Of a stretch of 64,000 nt of DNA, positions 12,091-21,536 are shown piece after piece (the stretch's first letter is position 1; each line of letters begins with the position of its first letter). The notes below the pieces were generated by a model. The model made no database searches, was not told the DNA's origin, and was given only the letters and a program-made list of their open reading frames with translations. Source of the stretch: Micromonospora cabrerizensis. GTDB lineage: Bacteria; Actinomycetota; Actinomycetes; Mycobacteriales; Micromonosporaceae. The stretch spans positions 124,001-188,000 of the forward strand of contig NZ_JAKKFI010000049.1 in NCBI RefSeq assembly GCF_022230955.1, written 5' to 3'. The position numbers were made by a program, and so were the translations under genes.

Positions 12091-12170
12091 CCGGACGTCA
12101 GCCGACCAGCGGACGAGCCGGACGTCGGCCGACCAGCCGGACGTCGGCCGACCAGCCGGACGTCGGCCGA
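12091..12170. repeat. Short 19-bp tandem repeat
   Basis: Units CCGGACGTCGGCCGACCAG at 12118 and 12137, a close variant at 12091 and a partial copy at 12156, between two convergent genes. The unit contains the palindromic GACGTC and could form small hairpins. Confidence 0.8.
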
Positions 12171-12172
12171 CG

Positions 12173-13264
12173 TCAGCGGGACGGGTCGGCCTTGGCCGGG
12201 TCCGCGTCGTACTCGCCGAACGTCTCGGCCGGGCTGGTCTCGTCGTCCTCGGGGTCGACCCGGTCCGCGACGGGCTCAGGGCTCTCGTCAGGGTCGTCGT
12301 CGGTGTGGGCCGGGCCGAGGGTGCGGCCGAACGCGATGAGCGCCGTCAGCGCCCCCACGAACAGCACCCAGATGCCGTTGTCCACCCGCGAGGTGCCCAG
12401 CGAGGTCTGCGCCACCGCGTCAGCCTCGCTGAGCGCGCTGGCCAGATCGAGCAGCGACCGCCCACCGACCCGGATGATCAGCTCGGCGAGCAGCAGGAGC
12501 AGCCCGGGGCCTGCGCCGGCGAGCAGGTACGCCGGCCAGCGCAGCGCCGGGGCCGCGGGATCGCGGCGGAGGGCCCGACGCCGCGCCCAGGTCAGGTAGC
12601 CGAAGGCGAGCAGCCCGGCAAGCAGCCCGGCGACGAGTGACTCGGTGCGGGACACCCACTTGGCGGCGTTGACCAGCGACTCCTGGCTGTCACCGGCCCC
12701 GAACAGGTCGAACAGCGGGTCGCGGGCGTTGCTGAACGCGACCACGAAGATCAGGGTGCCCAGCGCGGCGGTCACCACCGCGCCGACGGCCGGGGCGGTC
12801 CGCGCTCCGGCCACCGCGCCACCGATGATCGCCGCAGCCGCCGTGGTGCCGGCGATCACGTTGGTGGTCGAGGTGTCGAAGTAGGTGAGGTTGATCGCCA
12901 GCGCGGCGCCCAGGCCGACCAGCATCCCGCCGCCGATGGCTCCGGCGAAGCGCAGGGTGGCCCAGTCGCCGTACCGGCGGGCCAGCAGGTTGCCCGCGGC
13001 CAGCGCGACGCCCGCGCCGGCCACCAGCGCGGCCGAGATCACGCCGGGCAGGGCGAACGCGGAGAGGCTGATCGCGGTGATCCCGGCGGCCGCCGAGGTG
13101 ATGGCCTCCCGGGTGGACCAGAGCATGGCGGTCAGCCACCCGAGCGCCAGCAGCGCGAGGATCGCCGCGCCGGGGGCGGGCAGCGGTCGGCTGCTGGGGC
13201 TGGCCGTGTCGGCCGCCGGGTCGTCCGACTCCGCGGCCGGGACGCGGCCGGGCTGCTTGGTCAT
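12173..13264 (-). CDS. Polytopic membrane protein of unknown function
   Basis: A 363-residue protein with a polar N-terminus (about 35 residues), eight or so hydrophobic segments between residues 38 and 310 (for example GAAILALLALGWLTAML and GVISAALVAGAGVALAAG), and an acidic Asp/Glu/Pro-rich C-terminal tail of about 50 residues. No family recognised. The ATG at 13264 has GGGGAG upstream; an upstream ATG in the same frame lacks such a site. It is convergent with the DUF6912-like gene and divergent from pruA. Confidence 0.75.
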   Translation of the reverse strand: MTKQPGRVPAAESDDPAADTASPSSRPLPAPGAAILALLALGWLTAMLWSTREAITSAAAGITAISLSAFALPGVISAALVAGAGVALAAGNLLARRYGDWATLRFAGAIGGGMLVGLGAALAINLTYFDTSTTNVIAGTTAAAAIIGGAVAGARTAPAVGAVVTAALGTLIFVVAFSNARDPLFDLFGAGDSQESLVNAAKWVSRTESLVAGLLAGLLAFGYLTWARRRALRRDPAAPALRWPAYLLAGAGPGLLLLLAELIIRVGGRSLLDLASALSEADAVAQTSLGTSRVDNGIWVLFVGALTALIAFGRTLGPAHTDDDPDESPEPVADRVDPEDDETSPAETFGEYDADPAKADPSR

Positions 13265-13624
13265 CGTCTCCCCTTCGAGGCGGCAGGTCACCGACCATTC
13301 AGGGTACGCGGGCCCGCTGGGTCACCCGCCGCCCCGGGACGACCGCGGGGGTACGAGCCGGGCCCGACTCCCCGCCGTGCGGGCGAGGGACTGCCCGGCG
13401 GTACGCGAGGGTCGGCGGATCGAGCCCGATCGGTAAGGGGAGGAGGGGTGGGTCGGTCCTTCGGGGAGGGCGGTGGCGGAAGTGGGGCGTGCAGCCCTTC
13501 GTGGGAGAATCACGGGAGGTCCCGCCGCTGCTCGGCCCTCCCGGGTAGCGTCCGGTGTCCGGCCGTCCGGTCGGTGCCTGCGGGTCCGGTTTCGCCACTG
13601 CTGTCGAGATCGCCAGGAGCCTTG
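13265..13624. other. Divergent intergenic region upstream of pruA
   Basis: 360 bases without a gene. GGGTAGCGT at about 13542-13550 is a possible -10 region for pruA; AGGAG before 13625 is its ribosome-binding site. No repeat or RNA was recognised. Confidence 0.4.
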
Positions 13625-15253
13625 ATGGATGCCGTGTTCTCCGTTCCCGAGCCGCGCAACGAGCCGGTTCGCAACTACGAGCCGGGCAGCCCCGACCGGG
13701 ACCGGCTCCAGCGGCGGCTGACCGAGCTCGCCGCCGAGCGCATCGACCTGCCGATGACCATCGGCGGTGAGCAGCGGATGGCCGCCGGTGACCCGATCGA
13801 CGTGGTGCAGCCGCACAAGCACGCGCACGTGCTGGGTGTGACCGGGCACGCCACCCACGACGACGCCCGCGCCGCGATCAGGGCGGCCAAGGACGCCGCC
13901 CCGATGTGGCGGGCACTGCCGTTCGAGGAGCGCGCCGCGATCTTCCTGCGCGCCGCCGAGCTGCTCGCGGGCCCGTGGCGCGACACTCTCAACGCCGCCA
14001 CCATGCTGGGTCAGTCGAAGACCGCGATCCAGGCGGAGATCGACGCGGCGTGTGAGTTCATCGACTTCCTGCGGTTCAACGTGCACTTCGCCCGTCGCCT
14101 GCTGGAAGAGCAGCCGGCGTCCTCGCCGGGGGTCTGGAACCGGTTCGACCACCGCCCGCTGGAGGGCTTCGTCTACGCGGTCACCCCGTTCAACTTCACC
14201 GCCATCGCCGGCAACCTGCCGTCGGCGCCCGCCCTGCTGGGCAACACGGTGGTCTGGAAGCCGGGCCCGACGCAGCAGTTCGCCGCGCACTTCACCATGC
14301 GGCTGTTCGAGGCCGCCGGCCTGCCGCCCGGCGTGATCAACATGGTCACCGGCCGGGGCGAGGAGGTCTCCGACGTCGTGCTCGCCGACCCGGACCTGGC
14401 CGGCATCCACTTCACCGGCTCGACCAAGGTCTTCCAGCAGTTGTGGCGGACCGTCGGCGACAACATCGCCCGTTACCGCGGCTACCCGCGCCTCGTCGGC
14501 GAGACCGGCGGCAAGGACTTCGTGGTCGCGCACACCAGCGCCGACGTGGACGCCCTGCACACCGCCCTGATCCGCGGCGCGTACGAGTACCAGGGTCAGA
14601 AGTGCTCGGCGGCCTCGCGGGCGTACGTGCCGCGCTCGATCTGGGAGGGTGGGCTGCGCGACCGGCTGGCCGCCACCGCCGACTCGCTGACCTACGGCGA
14701 CGTGACCGACTTCGGCAACTTCGGCGGCGCGGTGATCGACGACAAGGCGTTCGCCCGGCACACCGCGGCGCTGGAGCTGATCGCCGGTGACGACTCCTGC
14801 CGGGTGCTGGCCGGTGGCACCGCCGACGACTCGGTCGGCTACTTCGTCCGGCCGACGCTCTTCGAGTGCGGCGACGCCGCCCACGAGACCTTCACCACCG
14901 AGTACTTCGGGCCGATCCTGGGCGTGCACGTGTTCGACGACGCCCGCTTCGACGACGTGGTGGCGCAGGCCGAGTCGATCGCCCCGTACGCGCTGACCGG
15001 CTCCGTCTTCGCCACCGACCGTCGGGTGGTCGACGCGGTCGCCGAGCGGATGCGGTACGCGGCCGGCAACTTCTACATCAACGACAAGCCGACCGGCGCG
15101 GTGGTCGGGCAGCAGCCCTTCGGCGGCGCCCGGGCCAGCGGCACCAACGACAAGGCGGGCTCCTGGCTCAACCTGGTGCGCTGGGTGTCGCCGCGCACGA
15201 TCAAGGAGACCTTCGTGCCGCCGACCGACCACACGTACCCCCACATGGGCTGA
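13625..15253 (+). CDS. pruA: L-glutamate gamma-semialdehyde dehydrogenase (1-pyrroline-5-carboxylate dehydrogenase)
   Basis: A 542-residue aldehyde dehydrogenase that oxidises glutamate semialdehyde to glutamate with NAD+, the second step of proline breakdown. The active-site region GQKCSAASRAYVP carries the nucleophilic Cys (near residue 325), and ETGGKDFVVAH the general-base Glu region. KPTGAVVGQQPFGG is typical of group-4 P5C dehydrogenases. ATG at 13625 with AGGAG upstream. Proline dehydrogenase (putB) is not adjacent here. Confidence 0.96.
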   Translation: MDAVFSVPEPRNEPVRNYEPGSPDRDRLQRRLTELAAERIDLPMTIGGEQRMAAGDPIDVVQPHKHAHVLGVTGHATHDDARAAIRAAKDAAPMWRALPFEERAAIFLRAAELLAGPWRDTLNAATMLGQSKTAIQAEIDAACEFIDFLRFNVHFARRLLEEQPASSPGVWNRFDHRPLEGFVYAVTPFNFTAIAGNLPSAPALLGNTVVWKPGPTQQFAAHFTMRLFEAAGLPPGVINMVTGRGEEVSDVVLADPDLAGIHFTGSTKVFQQLWRTVGDNIARYRGYPRLVGETGGKDFVVAHTSADVDALHTALIRGAYEYQGQKCSAASRAYVPRSIWEGGLRDRLAATADSLTYGDVTDFGNFGGAVIDDKAFARHTAALELIAGDDSCRVLAGGTADDSVGYFVRPTLFECGDAAHETFTTEYFGPILGVHVFDDARFDDVVAQAESIAPYALTGSVFATDRRVVDAVAERMRYAAGNFYINDKPTGAVVGQQPFGGARASGTNDKAGSWLNLVRWVSPRTIKETFVPPTDHTYPHMG

Positions 15254-15264
15254 CCTGCGGCGAC

Positions 15265-15299
15265 GACCCGCCGGCGGTGCGCGAGGCCGCCGGCGGGTC
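15265..15299 (+). terminator. Terminator of pruA
   Basis: Perfect 13-bp GC-rich stem, arms 15265-15277 (GACCCGCCGGCGG) and 15287-15299, loop of nine bases, 11 bases after the pruA stop. Confidence 0.8.
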
Positions 15300-15430
15300 G
15301 GCCGAGGGTCGTGATCCATCGAAAGTCCTGAACGGACAGTCTGCCGCCGACAGTGCACTTAGGAAGTCCTGTCGGGTGGCAAACTGGCAAATCCTGGACG
15401 CCGGGTGCGCAAAGTGGCAGCGTAGTGGGC

Positions 15431-15946
15431 ATGGCGGATTCCGGAGTCAACCCTACGGCGGCGGCCCTGCTCGGCCTCCTCCACGAGGGCCCGATGACAG
15501 GCGGTCAGTTGATGGCCGCCGCTGAGCGCCGTCTGGCGCCGTACTGGTCGATGACCCGCAGCCAGGTCTACCGCGAGTTGCCGGTGCTGGCCGAGCGGGG
15601 TTTCGTGCGTCTCGGTAAGCCGGGGCCGCGGATGAGCCAGCCGTACGCTCTCACCGCGAGTGGGAAACGGACGTTCTCCCGCTGGCTGGCGGAGAACCCG
15701 GGGCGGGACACCATCCGCAACCCGATCGCGCTGCGGATGGCCTTCGGCAACCTGCACTCGGCCAGCCAGCTCAAGGGCCTGTACGCCTCGGCCAACGAGT
15801 ACCACACCGAGGCCCTGGCACAGGTTCGCGAACAGGTCAAGAACGCCAAACGCGACGGCGAGACGTACGATGCCAGCGCGCTGGAGTTCGCCGTCGCCTA
15901 CCACCGGGCCGCCCTGTCGTGGTTGAAGACCGCCCCCGTCGGGTGA
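15431..15946 (+). CDS. PadR-family transcriptional regulator
   Basis: A 171-residue PadR regulator: winged helix at residues 8-80 (LLGLLHEGPMTGGQLM, then SQVYRELPVLAERGFV) and a C-terminal helical dimerisation part. ATG at 15431; a GTG two codons earlier is possible. Just upstream (15378-15392) the direct repeat TGGCAAACTGGCAAA and, at 15410, CAAAGTGGCA resemble half-sites and may be an autoregulatory operator. No obvious target gene neighbours it. Confidence 0.9.
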   Translation: MADSGVNPTAAALLGLLHEGPMTGGQLMAAAERRLAPYWSMTRSQVYRELPVLAERGFVRLGKPGPRMSQPYALTASGKRTFSRWLAENPGRDTIRNPIALRMAFGNLHSASQLKGLYASANEYHTEALAQVREQVKNAKRDGETYDASALEFAVAYHRAALSWLKTAPVG

Positions 15947-16067
15947 CCACCGGGCAGTTCGCGCACCGGCAACGAGCTGAGCAGCCGGCGATGGCGCAGC
16001 GGCAATTTGGCGTCGGCCTGCGGGGCTCGCAAGCTCGCTCCGGGTCCGCGCAGTACGCTTATCTGTC

Positions 16068-17189
16068 GTGACCGCTGCCGATTACGCCGAACAGCTCAAG
16101 GAACTCGACGCGACCCTGCGAAACATCGAGGCCGTCCTCAACCTCGACCGACTCCACGAGGACAAGGCCCGCCTTGAGCAGGAGGCTTCCGCCCCCGACC
16201 TCTGGGACGACCAGGCCAAGGCTCAGCAGGTGACCTCGCAGCTGTCGTACGTCAACGGCGAGATCAGCAAGCTGGGCAGCCTCCGTTCCGGCCTCGACGA
16301 CGCCCAGGTGCTGCTGGAGCTGGCGGAGGCCGAGGCGGACCCGGGTGTGCTGACCGAGGTCGAGTCGGAGATCGTCGGGTTGACCAAGGCCATCCAGGAG
16401 ATGGAGGTCCGCACCCTGCTCTCCGGTGAGTACGACTCCCGGGAGGCGCTGGTCGCCATCCGGGCCGGCGCCGGTGGCGTGGACGCCGCGGACTTCGCCG
16501 AGATGCTGCTGCGGATGTACCTGCGCTGGGCGGAGCGGCACGGCTACCCGACCGAGGTCTACGAGACCTCGTACGCCGAGGAGGCGGGCCTGAAGTCGGC
16601 CACCTTCGCGGTCAAGGTGCCGTACGCCTACGGCACGCTCAGCGTCGAGTCGGGCACCCACCGGCTGGTCCGGATCAGCCCGTTCGACAACCAGGGCCGT
16701 CGGCAGACCAGCTTCGCGGGCGTCGAGGTCCTGCCGGTCACCGAGCAGACCGACCACATCGACATCCCGGAGAACGAGGTACGCGTCGACGTCTACCGCT
16801 CCTCCGGCCCCGGTGGGCAGAGCGTCAACACCACCGACTCGGCGGTCCGGCTGACCCACATCCCGACCGGCATCGTGGTGACCTGCCAGAACGAGAAGTC
16901 CCAGCTGCAGAACAAGGCCTCCGCGTTGCGGGTGCTCCAGGCGCGGCTGCTGGAGCGCAAGCGCCAGGAGGAGGAAGAGAAGATGGCCGGCCTCAAGAGC
17001 GGCGGCACCAGCTCGTGGGGCGACCAGATGCGTTCCTACGTCCTGCACCCGTATCAGATGGTGAAGGATCTCCGAACTGAGCAGGAGACCGGCAATCCGA
17101 GCGCGGTCTTCGACGGCGAGTTGGACAGTTTCATCGAGGCGGGCATCCGCTGGCGCAAGCAGCAGCAGCTTGCCGGCGACGGTGCGTAA
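16068..17189 (+). CDS. prfB: Peptide chain release factor 2
   Basis: A 373-residue RF2. SPF (in RISPFDNQG, near residue 204) is the UGA/UAA-reading tripeptide and GPGGQSVN places the catalytic GGQ at residues 249-251. The gene is one uninterrupted frame: the programmed +1 frameshift found in most RF2 genes is absent, as is usual in actinobacteria. The GTG at 16068 lies eight bases after TACGCT (16054-16059), which fits a -10 box and a leaderless or near-leaderless mRNA. Confidence 0.98.
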   Translation: MTAADYAEQLKELDATLRNIEAVLNLDRLHEDKARLEQEASAPDLWDDQAKAQQVTSQLSYVNGEISKLGSLRSGLDDAQVLLELAEAEADPGVLTEVESEIVGLTKAIQEMEVRTLLSGEYDSREALVAIRAGAGGVDAADFAEMLLRMYLRWAERHGYPTEVYETSYAEEAGLKSATFAVKVPYAYGTLSVESGTHRLVRISPFDNQGRRQTSFAGVEVLPVTEQTDHIDIPENEVRVDVYRSSGPGGQSVNTTDSAVRLTHIPTGIVVTCQNEKSQLQNKASALRVLQARLLERKRQEEEEKMAGLKSGGTSSWGDQMRSYVLHPYQMVKDLRTEQETGNPSAVFDGELDSFIEAGIRWRKQQQLAGDGA

Positions 17190-17271
17190 CGAGGCGCAGG
17201 CGCTGCGCGTCATCGATCTCCAGGTAGAGGCCTGATTCGACGACTCGTGGCGGATCGGCGGGGCGTGGGGC

Positions 17272-17299
17272 TTGGCTCAGTTGTTACACCGCGTAGACT
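17272..17299 (+). promoter_or_regulatory. Putative promoter of ftsE giving a leaderless mRNA
   Basis: TTGGCT (17272-17277), 16 bases, TAGACT (17294-17299). Transcription would start near 17306, at the GTG of ftsE (17308), where no Shine-Dalgarno sequence exists. Confidence 0.55.
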
Positions 17300-17307
17300 C
17301 ACCACCC

Positions 17308-17988
17308 GTGATTCAGCTTGAGCAAGTGACGAAGACGTACCCGAAGGCGTCCCGGCCTTCGCTCGACAACGTGTCCGTCTCGATCGAGAAGGGCGAGTTC
17401 GTCTTCTTCATCGGTCCATCCGGCTCCGGCAAGTCCACAATCATCAAGATGCTGCTGCACGAGGTGGCCCCCAACAAGGGCCGCGTCGTGGTCAACGGCA
17501 AGGACGTCACGTCGATGCGTTCGTGGAAGCGACCCCACTTCCGGCGCTCGATCGGCTGTGTCTTCCAGGACTTCCGGCTGCTGCCGAACCGCACCGCGTA
17601 CGAGAACGTGGCGTTCGCCCTCGAGGTGATCGGCAAGACCAAGGCGGTTGCCCGCCGGGTCGTGCCGGAGGTGCTGGAGCTGGTCGGGCTGGGTGGCAAG
17701 GAGCACCGCTACCCGCACGAGCTCTCCGGTGGTGAGCAGCAGCGGGTCGCCGTCGCCCGGGCGTTCGTGAACCGTCCGCTGATCCTGCTGGCGGACGAGC
17801 CCACCGGAAACCTGGACCCGGACACCTCGATCGAGATCATGCGTCTGCTGGACCGGATCAACCGCACCGGCACGACCGTCGTGATGGTCACCCACGACTC
17901 CAACATCGTGAACCAGATGCGCCGCCGCGTCGTTGAGATCGAGAGCGGTCGCATCGTGCGTGACCAGGCCCGCGGCGTTTACGGGTGA
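17308..17988 (+). CDS. ftsE: Cell division ATP-binding protein FtsE
   Basis: A 226-residue ABC ATPase. Walker A is GPSGSGKST, the signature [14 protein letters not shown] and Walker [12 protein letters not shown]. With FtsX it forms the divisome transporter-like complex that activates peptidoglycan hydrolases (RipC in mycobacteria) rather than moving a substrate. The start is taken as GTG at 17308, where homologues begin ([12 protein letters not shown]) and where a promoter predicts a leaderless message. Confidence 0.97.
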   Translation: MIQLEQVTKTYPKASRPSLDNVSVSIEKGEFVFFIGPSGSGKSTIIKMLLHEVAPNKGRVVVNGKDVTSMRSWKRPHFRRSIGCVFQDFRLLPNRTAYENVAFALEVIGKTKAVARRVVPEVLELVGLGGKEHRYPHELSGGEQQRVAVARAFVNRPLILLADEPTGNLDPDTSIEIMRLLDRINRTGTTVVMVTHDSNIVNQMRRRVVEIESGRIVRDQARGVYG

Positions 17989-18055
17989 GCCGGCGCTCCA
18001 CCCCTGCGCAGCCTGACGACGAACACCTCATGCCGGAGACCCGGAGGAAATCCCG

Positions 18056-18931
18056 ATGCGCGTGAAATACGTCCTGTCCGAGGTATTGGTCGGACTGTGG
18101 CGCAACGTGACCATGTCCATCGCGATGATCATCACGATGGCGGTCTCGCTGACCATGCTCGGCGCCAGCGGTCTGATGTACCGCCAGGTCGACGACATGA
18201 AGGACCTCTACTTCAAGAACATCCAGGTCGCGATCTTCCTGAACCAGGAGGTGAGCGAGCCGCAGCGCACCGAGCTGAAGGGCAAGTTGGAGAGTGACCC
18301 CCTGGTCAAGGAGGTCATCTACGTCGACAAGGCCCAGGCGTACGAGCGCTTCAAGACGATGTACCAGGACGCGCCGGACCTGGTCAACGCCGTCAAGCCG
18401 GACCAGCTGCCCGAGTCCTTCCGGATCACGCTGAACAACCCGGAGGAATACCGCAACATCTACGACCAGTACAAGGAGACCGACGGCGTCGACGAGATCG
18501 TCGACCAGAGCAAACTCCTCGACAAGATCTTCAACATCCTCACCTCGATCCAGAACATCGCGCTGGCCGCCGCCATCGTGATGGCGATCGCCGCCCTGCT
18601 GCTCGTCGCGAACACCATTCAGGTGGCCGCGTACAGCAAGCGACGTGAGGTCGCGGTCATGAAACTGGTGGGTGCGTCCAACTGGTTCATCCAGGCGCCG
18701 TTCGTGCTGGAGGCGGTGGTGGCCGGCCTGATCGGCTCGCTGCTGGGTCTGGTCGCCCTGGTCGCGGCGAAGTATCTGCTCTTCGACGGGTCGTTGAGCG
18801 CGTTGCAGGGTCTGCTCTCGCCGATCAGCTGGGGTGACATCCTGTTCATCTTCCCGCTGATGGCCGGCGTCGGTGGTCTGGTCAGCGCGGGCACCGCCTG
18901 GATCACCCTGCGCTTCTACCTGCGGGTCTAG
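18056..18931 (+). CDS. ftsX: Cell division protein FtsX (permease-like)
   Basis: A 291-residue membrane protein with the FtsX topology: one membrane segment near the N-terminus (MSIAMIITMAVSLTMLG), an extracytoplasmic domain of about 130 residues, then three segments in the C-terminal half (from about residue 165). EVAVMKLVGASNWFI is the conserved cytoplasmic motif that contacts FtsE. ATG at 18056 with CGGAGG... upstream, 67 bases after ftsE; the two form an operon. Confidence 0.97.
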   Translation: MRVKYVLSEVLVGLWRNVTMSIAMIITMAVSLTMLGASGLMYRQVDDMKDLYFKNIQVAIFLNQEVSEPQRTELKGKLESDPLVKEVIYVDKAQAYERFKTMYQDAPDLVNAVKPDQLPESFRITLNNPEEYRNIYDQYKETDGVDEIVDQSKLLDKIFNILTSIQNIALAAAIVMAIAALLLVANTIQVAAYSKRREVAVMKLVGASNWFIQAPFVLEAVVAGLIGSLLGLVALVAAKYLLFDGSLSALQGLLSPISWGDILFIFPLMAGVGGLVSAGTAWITLRFYLRV

Positions 18932-18961
18932 GCACCGGACGGGTCGTCCCGTCGTCTTGCG

Positions 18962-19004
18962 AGGACCCTCCCGCAGCCGGAAATAAACGGCGCGGGGGGG
19001 TCCT
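18962..19004 (+). terminator. Terminator of ftsEX
   Basis: Hairpin with 13-base arms 18962-18974 (AGGACCCTCCCGC) and 19:00 region 18992-19004, one G:T pair, A-rich loop, then TTGTG. It separates ftsX from smpB. Confidence 0.75.
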
Positions 19005-19082
19005 TGTGATTCGGGTAGCATGATCGGTTGTCCGGCCGGGGTGAGCCCGGCCACGGGCGATCCAGGAGAGGGGGTGGCACCG

Positions 19083-19562
19083 ATGCCACGGGAGAAGGGG
19101 CGCAAGGTGGTCGCCTCCAACAAGAAGGCGCGCCACGACTACGCGATCCTCGACACGTACGAGGCGGGCATGGCGCTGACCGGCACCGAGGTCAAGTCGC
19201 TGCGGGCCGGGCGCGCGTCGCTGGTCGACGCCTTCGCCCAGGAGCGCGACAACGAGTTGTTCCTGCACTCCATGCACATCCCGGAGTACACCCAGGGCAC
19301 GTGGACCAACCACGAGCCCCGGCGTACGCGCAAGCTGCTGCTCAACCGGGGCGAGCTCGACAAGCTTCTCGGCAAGACCCGCGAGGGCGGTCTGACGATC
19401 GTCCCGTTGCAGGTCTACTTCTCCGACGGCTGGGCCAAGGTCGAGATCGCGCTGGCCAAGGGCAAGAAGTCGTACGACAAGCGGCAGGACCTCGCCAAGC
19501 GGGACGCGGACCGGGAGATCGCCCGGGTGTCCGGCCGGCGCGGCAAGGGCATGGACGACTGA
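19083..19562 (+). CDS. smpB: SsrA-binding protein SmpB
   Basis: A 159-residue tmRNA partner that brings tmRNA to stalled ribosomes. Beginning [20 protein letters not shown] and with [13 protein letters not shown], the standard SmpB core, it ends in a basic tail (GRRGKGMDD) that enters the mRNA channel. ATG at 19083 follows the family; an in-frame GTG at 19074 sits at better distance (five bases) from AGGAG at 19064 and could be the true start, adding three residues. The tmRNA gene follows 104 bases later. Confidence 0.97.
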   Translation: MPREKGRKVVASNKKARHDYAILDTYEAGMALTGTEVKSLRAGRASLVDAFAQERDNELFLHSMHIPEYTQGTWTNHEPRRTRKLLLNRGELDKLLGKTREGGLTIVPLQVYFSDGWAKVEIALAKGKKSYDKRQDLAKRDADREIARVSGRRGKGMDD

Positions 19563-19665
19563 TTCATCCTGTTTGTCCGGGCTGGCGCGTTGGCCCGGGG
19601 CTCGGGATGAAAGCGGTTGCGGCAGGCGTTAGTCTTGTCAGTGCCGCCACATCGGCGGCCTGTCG

Positions 19666-20042
19666 AGGGGGTGACTGGTTTCGACTTCGTACGCAGCGAC
19701 AGGGGAAGCGAGCCGAGGAAGCCGACGTCGTCTCGAGAATCGGTCGTCGGAAACTTATAAGCGCCAAGAACCAACGCGCTGACTTCGCTCTCGCCGCCTG
19801 AGGCGAGTAGCTAAGTCTGTCGGTCTGGGAACGCCTTCGTCCCAGTAGCCGGCATCAGCTAGGAGGCTGGCCAATCGGACCCGGTCGCGGGGTCCGTGCG
19901 GCGAGATTAATCAGCGACTGGGCCCGTCACACCAACTTGCTCGCGTGAGCGGTGGGGCCGAGTAGAGGCACAGCGAGCTGCGCTCGGAGAAGCCCTGACA
20001 AACCGGCGAAGGACCCGGGTTCGATTCCCGGCACCTCCACCA
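19666..20042 (+). ncRNA. ssrA: Transfer-messenger RNA (tmRNA)
   Basis: About 377 nt, one-piece tmRNA. The 5' end GGGGGTG (19666) pairs with CACCTCC (20032-20038), followed by A and encoded CCA (20040-20042). GGTTTCGACTT near the 5' end and GGGTTCGATTCCC (T arm) near the 3' end are hallmarks. The tag frame at 19763-19801 reads AKNQRADFALAA-stop, ending in the usual degradation signal ALAA. With SmpB just upstream it frees stalled ribosomes and marks the unfinished protein for proteolysis. Confidence 0.97.
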
Positions 20043-20050
20043 CCTCGAAG

Positions 20051-20084
20051 CGAAGCGCCCCGGCCCACCGGCCGGGGCGCTTCG
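20051..20084 (+). terminator. Terminator of ssrA
   Basis: Perfect 15-bp stem, arms 20051-20065 (CGAAGCGCCCCGGCC) and 20070-20084, loop CACC, nine bases after the tmRNA 3' end. Confidence 0.92.
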
Positions 20085-20114
20085 TTGTGTCGAGGTGGTC
20101 CTACGCTGCCTCCT

Positions 20115-20792
20115 GTGACCAACCAGGAGTTGCGCCTGTCGGTCGGCGCGTCACCCGGTCAGCGCACCGTGGCGGTGCTGTCCGGCGTCTTCGTCGCGAC
20201 GGTCGGTGCGGCCTTCGTGGCGTTGCCCCTGATCGCGGGCGGGCTGCTGCGTCGGCTGGCCGGCCCGGGGGACGCGTTCGCGTCCTACGAGGAGGCCCGC
20301 GATCTCCCGCCGGGAATGCTGCCACCCGCGTTGCGGGATTCCGGTGCCGGCGCGGACCAGTCCAACCCCGTACCGGTCATCGGGTTGTGCGGCCTGCCGT
20401 TCCTGCTGCTCGGTGTCTACCTCGTGCTGCGGGTGCTCCGCACGGCCGCCTGGCTGGACGGCAGCCGGGCCCGGGTGCGGGGGGCGTTCACCACCCGCAC
20501 CGTCGACCTCGCCACCGCAAGGATCGACACCGCGAAGCTGTCGTATCGCGGGACGGGGGACGACGCCCCGATGGTCGGGCAGCGGCTGCGGGCCGTCATC
20601 GCCACCGACCGGGCGAGCACGCGGCGGGTCGCCATCCCGCTGCGCGGCATGGGCCTGGGCAGCCTGCCCCCGGCCGAGCTGCGGGCGTTGGCGGACGCGA
20701 TCACGACGGGCCGACCGGTCGACGGGCGCGACGACGCGTACGCCGTCGCCGACCAACTGCGCCGCCTGGCCGCGCACCCACCGGCCGACTAG
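20115..20792 (+). CDS. Membrane protein of unknown function
   Basis: A 225-residue protein with two clear membrane segments: VAVLSGVFVATVGAAFVALP (about residues 17-40) and VIGLCGLPFLLLGVYLVLRVL (about 85-108), then a soluble domain of about 115 residues (ARVRGAFTTRTVDLATARID onward) with beta-rich pattern, perhaps a PH-like fold. The GTG at 20115 was chosen as the nearest start before the first segment. No family recognised. It stands alone after the tmRNA terminator. Confidence 0.7.
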   Translation: MTNQELRLSVGASPGQRTVAVLSGVFVATVGAAFVALPLIAGGLLRRLAGPGDAFASYEEARDLPPGMLPPALRDSGAGADQSNPVPVIGLCGLPFLLLGVYLVLRVLRTAAWLDGSRARVRGAFTTRTVDLATARIDTAKLSYRGTGDDAPMVGQRLRAVIATDRASTRRVAIPLRGMGLGSLPPAELRALADAITTGRPVDGRDDAYAVADQLRRLAAHPPAD

Positions 20793-20945
20793 GACCTCTG
20801 TGGCGTCCTGGAGCCCTCATCAGTGGTGCCCATGAGGCGCCTGCGGCGAAAGGGGCAGATGAGCCGTTGTGCGGCCCTGGACACGGTGGGCCGGGCAGGC
20901 TCACCATCGCGGTATGGGATAGCAGCGCGCCGCGCGGGAGGTGCC

Positions 20946-21497
20946 ATGGTCACCGGTCCGGTCCAGCAGCCGTCACTCGTCGTCCGGCCGCGCGCCGGTC
21001 ACCCCGCCGAGCCGGATCCCGCCGGTCATCCCGCCCAGCCGGACCCCGTCGGTCAGCCCGCCGAGCCACCTCCCGTCGGGTTGCCCGGTGAGCCGCGCCC
21101 GGCCGGGCTCGCCGGAGACGTGCACGCGCTCGGTCGAGCCCTTGCCGCCGTGACCACCGCGCCGCGCTGGCGCGACGAGGTCCTGCTGCGGCTGCGTCCG
21201 GTGGGGCAGGGTTTCGCCGAGCACGTCCGGATCACCGAAGGCCCGGCGGGGCTGTACCGGGAGTTGCTCACCCAGTCGCCGCGGCTTCACCACGGGGTAC
21301 GGCTGCTGACCCGGGAACACGCGGCGATCGTCGCCGCGATCCTGGCGGTCCAGCGCAGCGCCGAACAGCCCGAGACGCACCCGGACGAGCTGCGGCACTG
21401 GGCCGGGCACCTGCTGCGGAGGCTGGCCCGGCACCGGCGACGGGGCACCAATCTGCTGTGGGAGGCGTACCAGACGGATCTGGGTGGCGAGACCTGA
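20946..21497 (+). CDS. Hypothetical protein with Pro-rich N-terminus
   Basis: A 183-residue cytoplasmic protein. Residues 15-55 are a Pro-rich imperfect repeat (HPAEPDPAG, HPAQPDPVG, QPAEPPPVG); residues 60-183 are helical (ALAAVTTAPRWRDEVLLRL; HHGVRLLTREHAAIVAAIL) and end with RRRGTNLLWEAYQTDLGGET. No family is recognised; similar short actinobacterial proteins are annotated only as hypothetical. ATG at 20946 with GGGAGG just upstream. Confidence 0.75.
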   Translation: MVTGPVQQPSLVVRPRAGHPAEPDPAGHPAQPDPVGQPAEPPPVGLPGEPRPAGLAGDVHALGRALAAVTTAPRWRDEVLLRLRPVGQGFAEHVRITEGPAGLYRELLTQSPRLHHGVRLLTREHAAIVAAILAVQRSAEQPETHPDELRHWAGHLLRRLARHRRRGTNLLWEAYQTDLGGET

Positions 21498-21536
21498 GCC
21501 GGGAACCGGAGGGTCCACGGACGCGTCGAACCGGGT

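Noticed and set aside
13322..15358. 678-codon frame antisense to pruA
   Set aside because: Shadow of pruA codon usage; no homology-like wording.
16068..16160. Programmed frameshift in prfB
   Set aside because: The frame is continuous from GTG to the stop with no in-frame TGA near codon 25.
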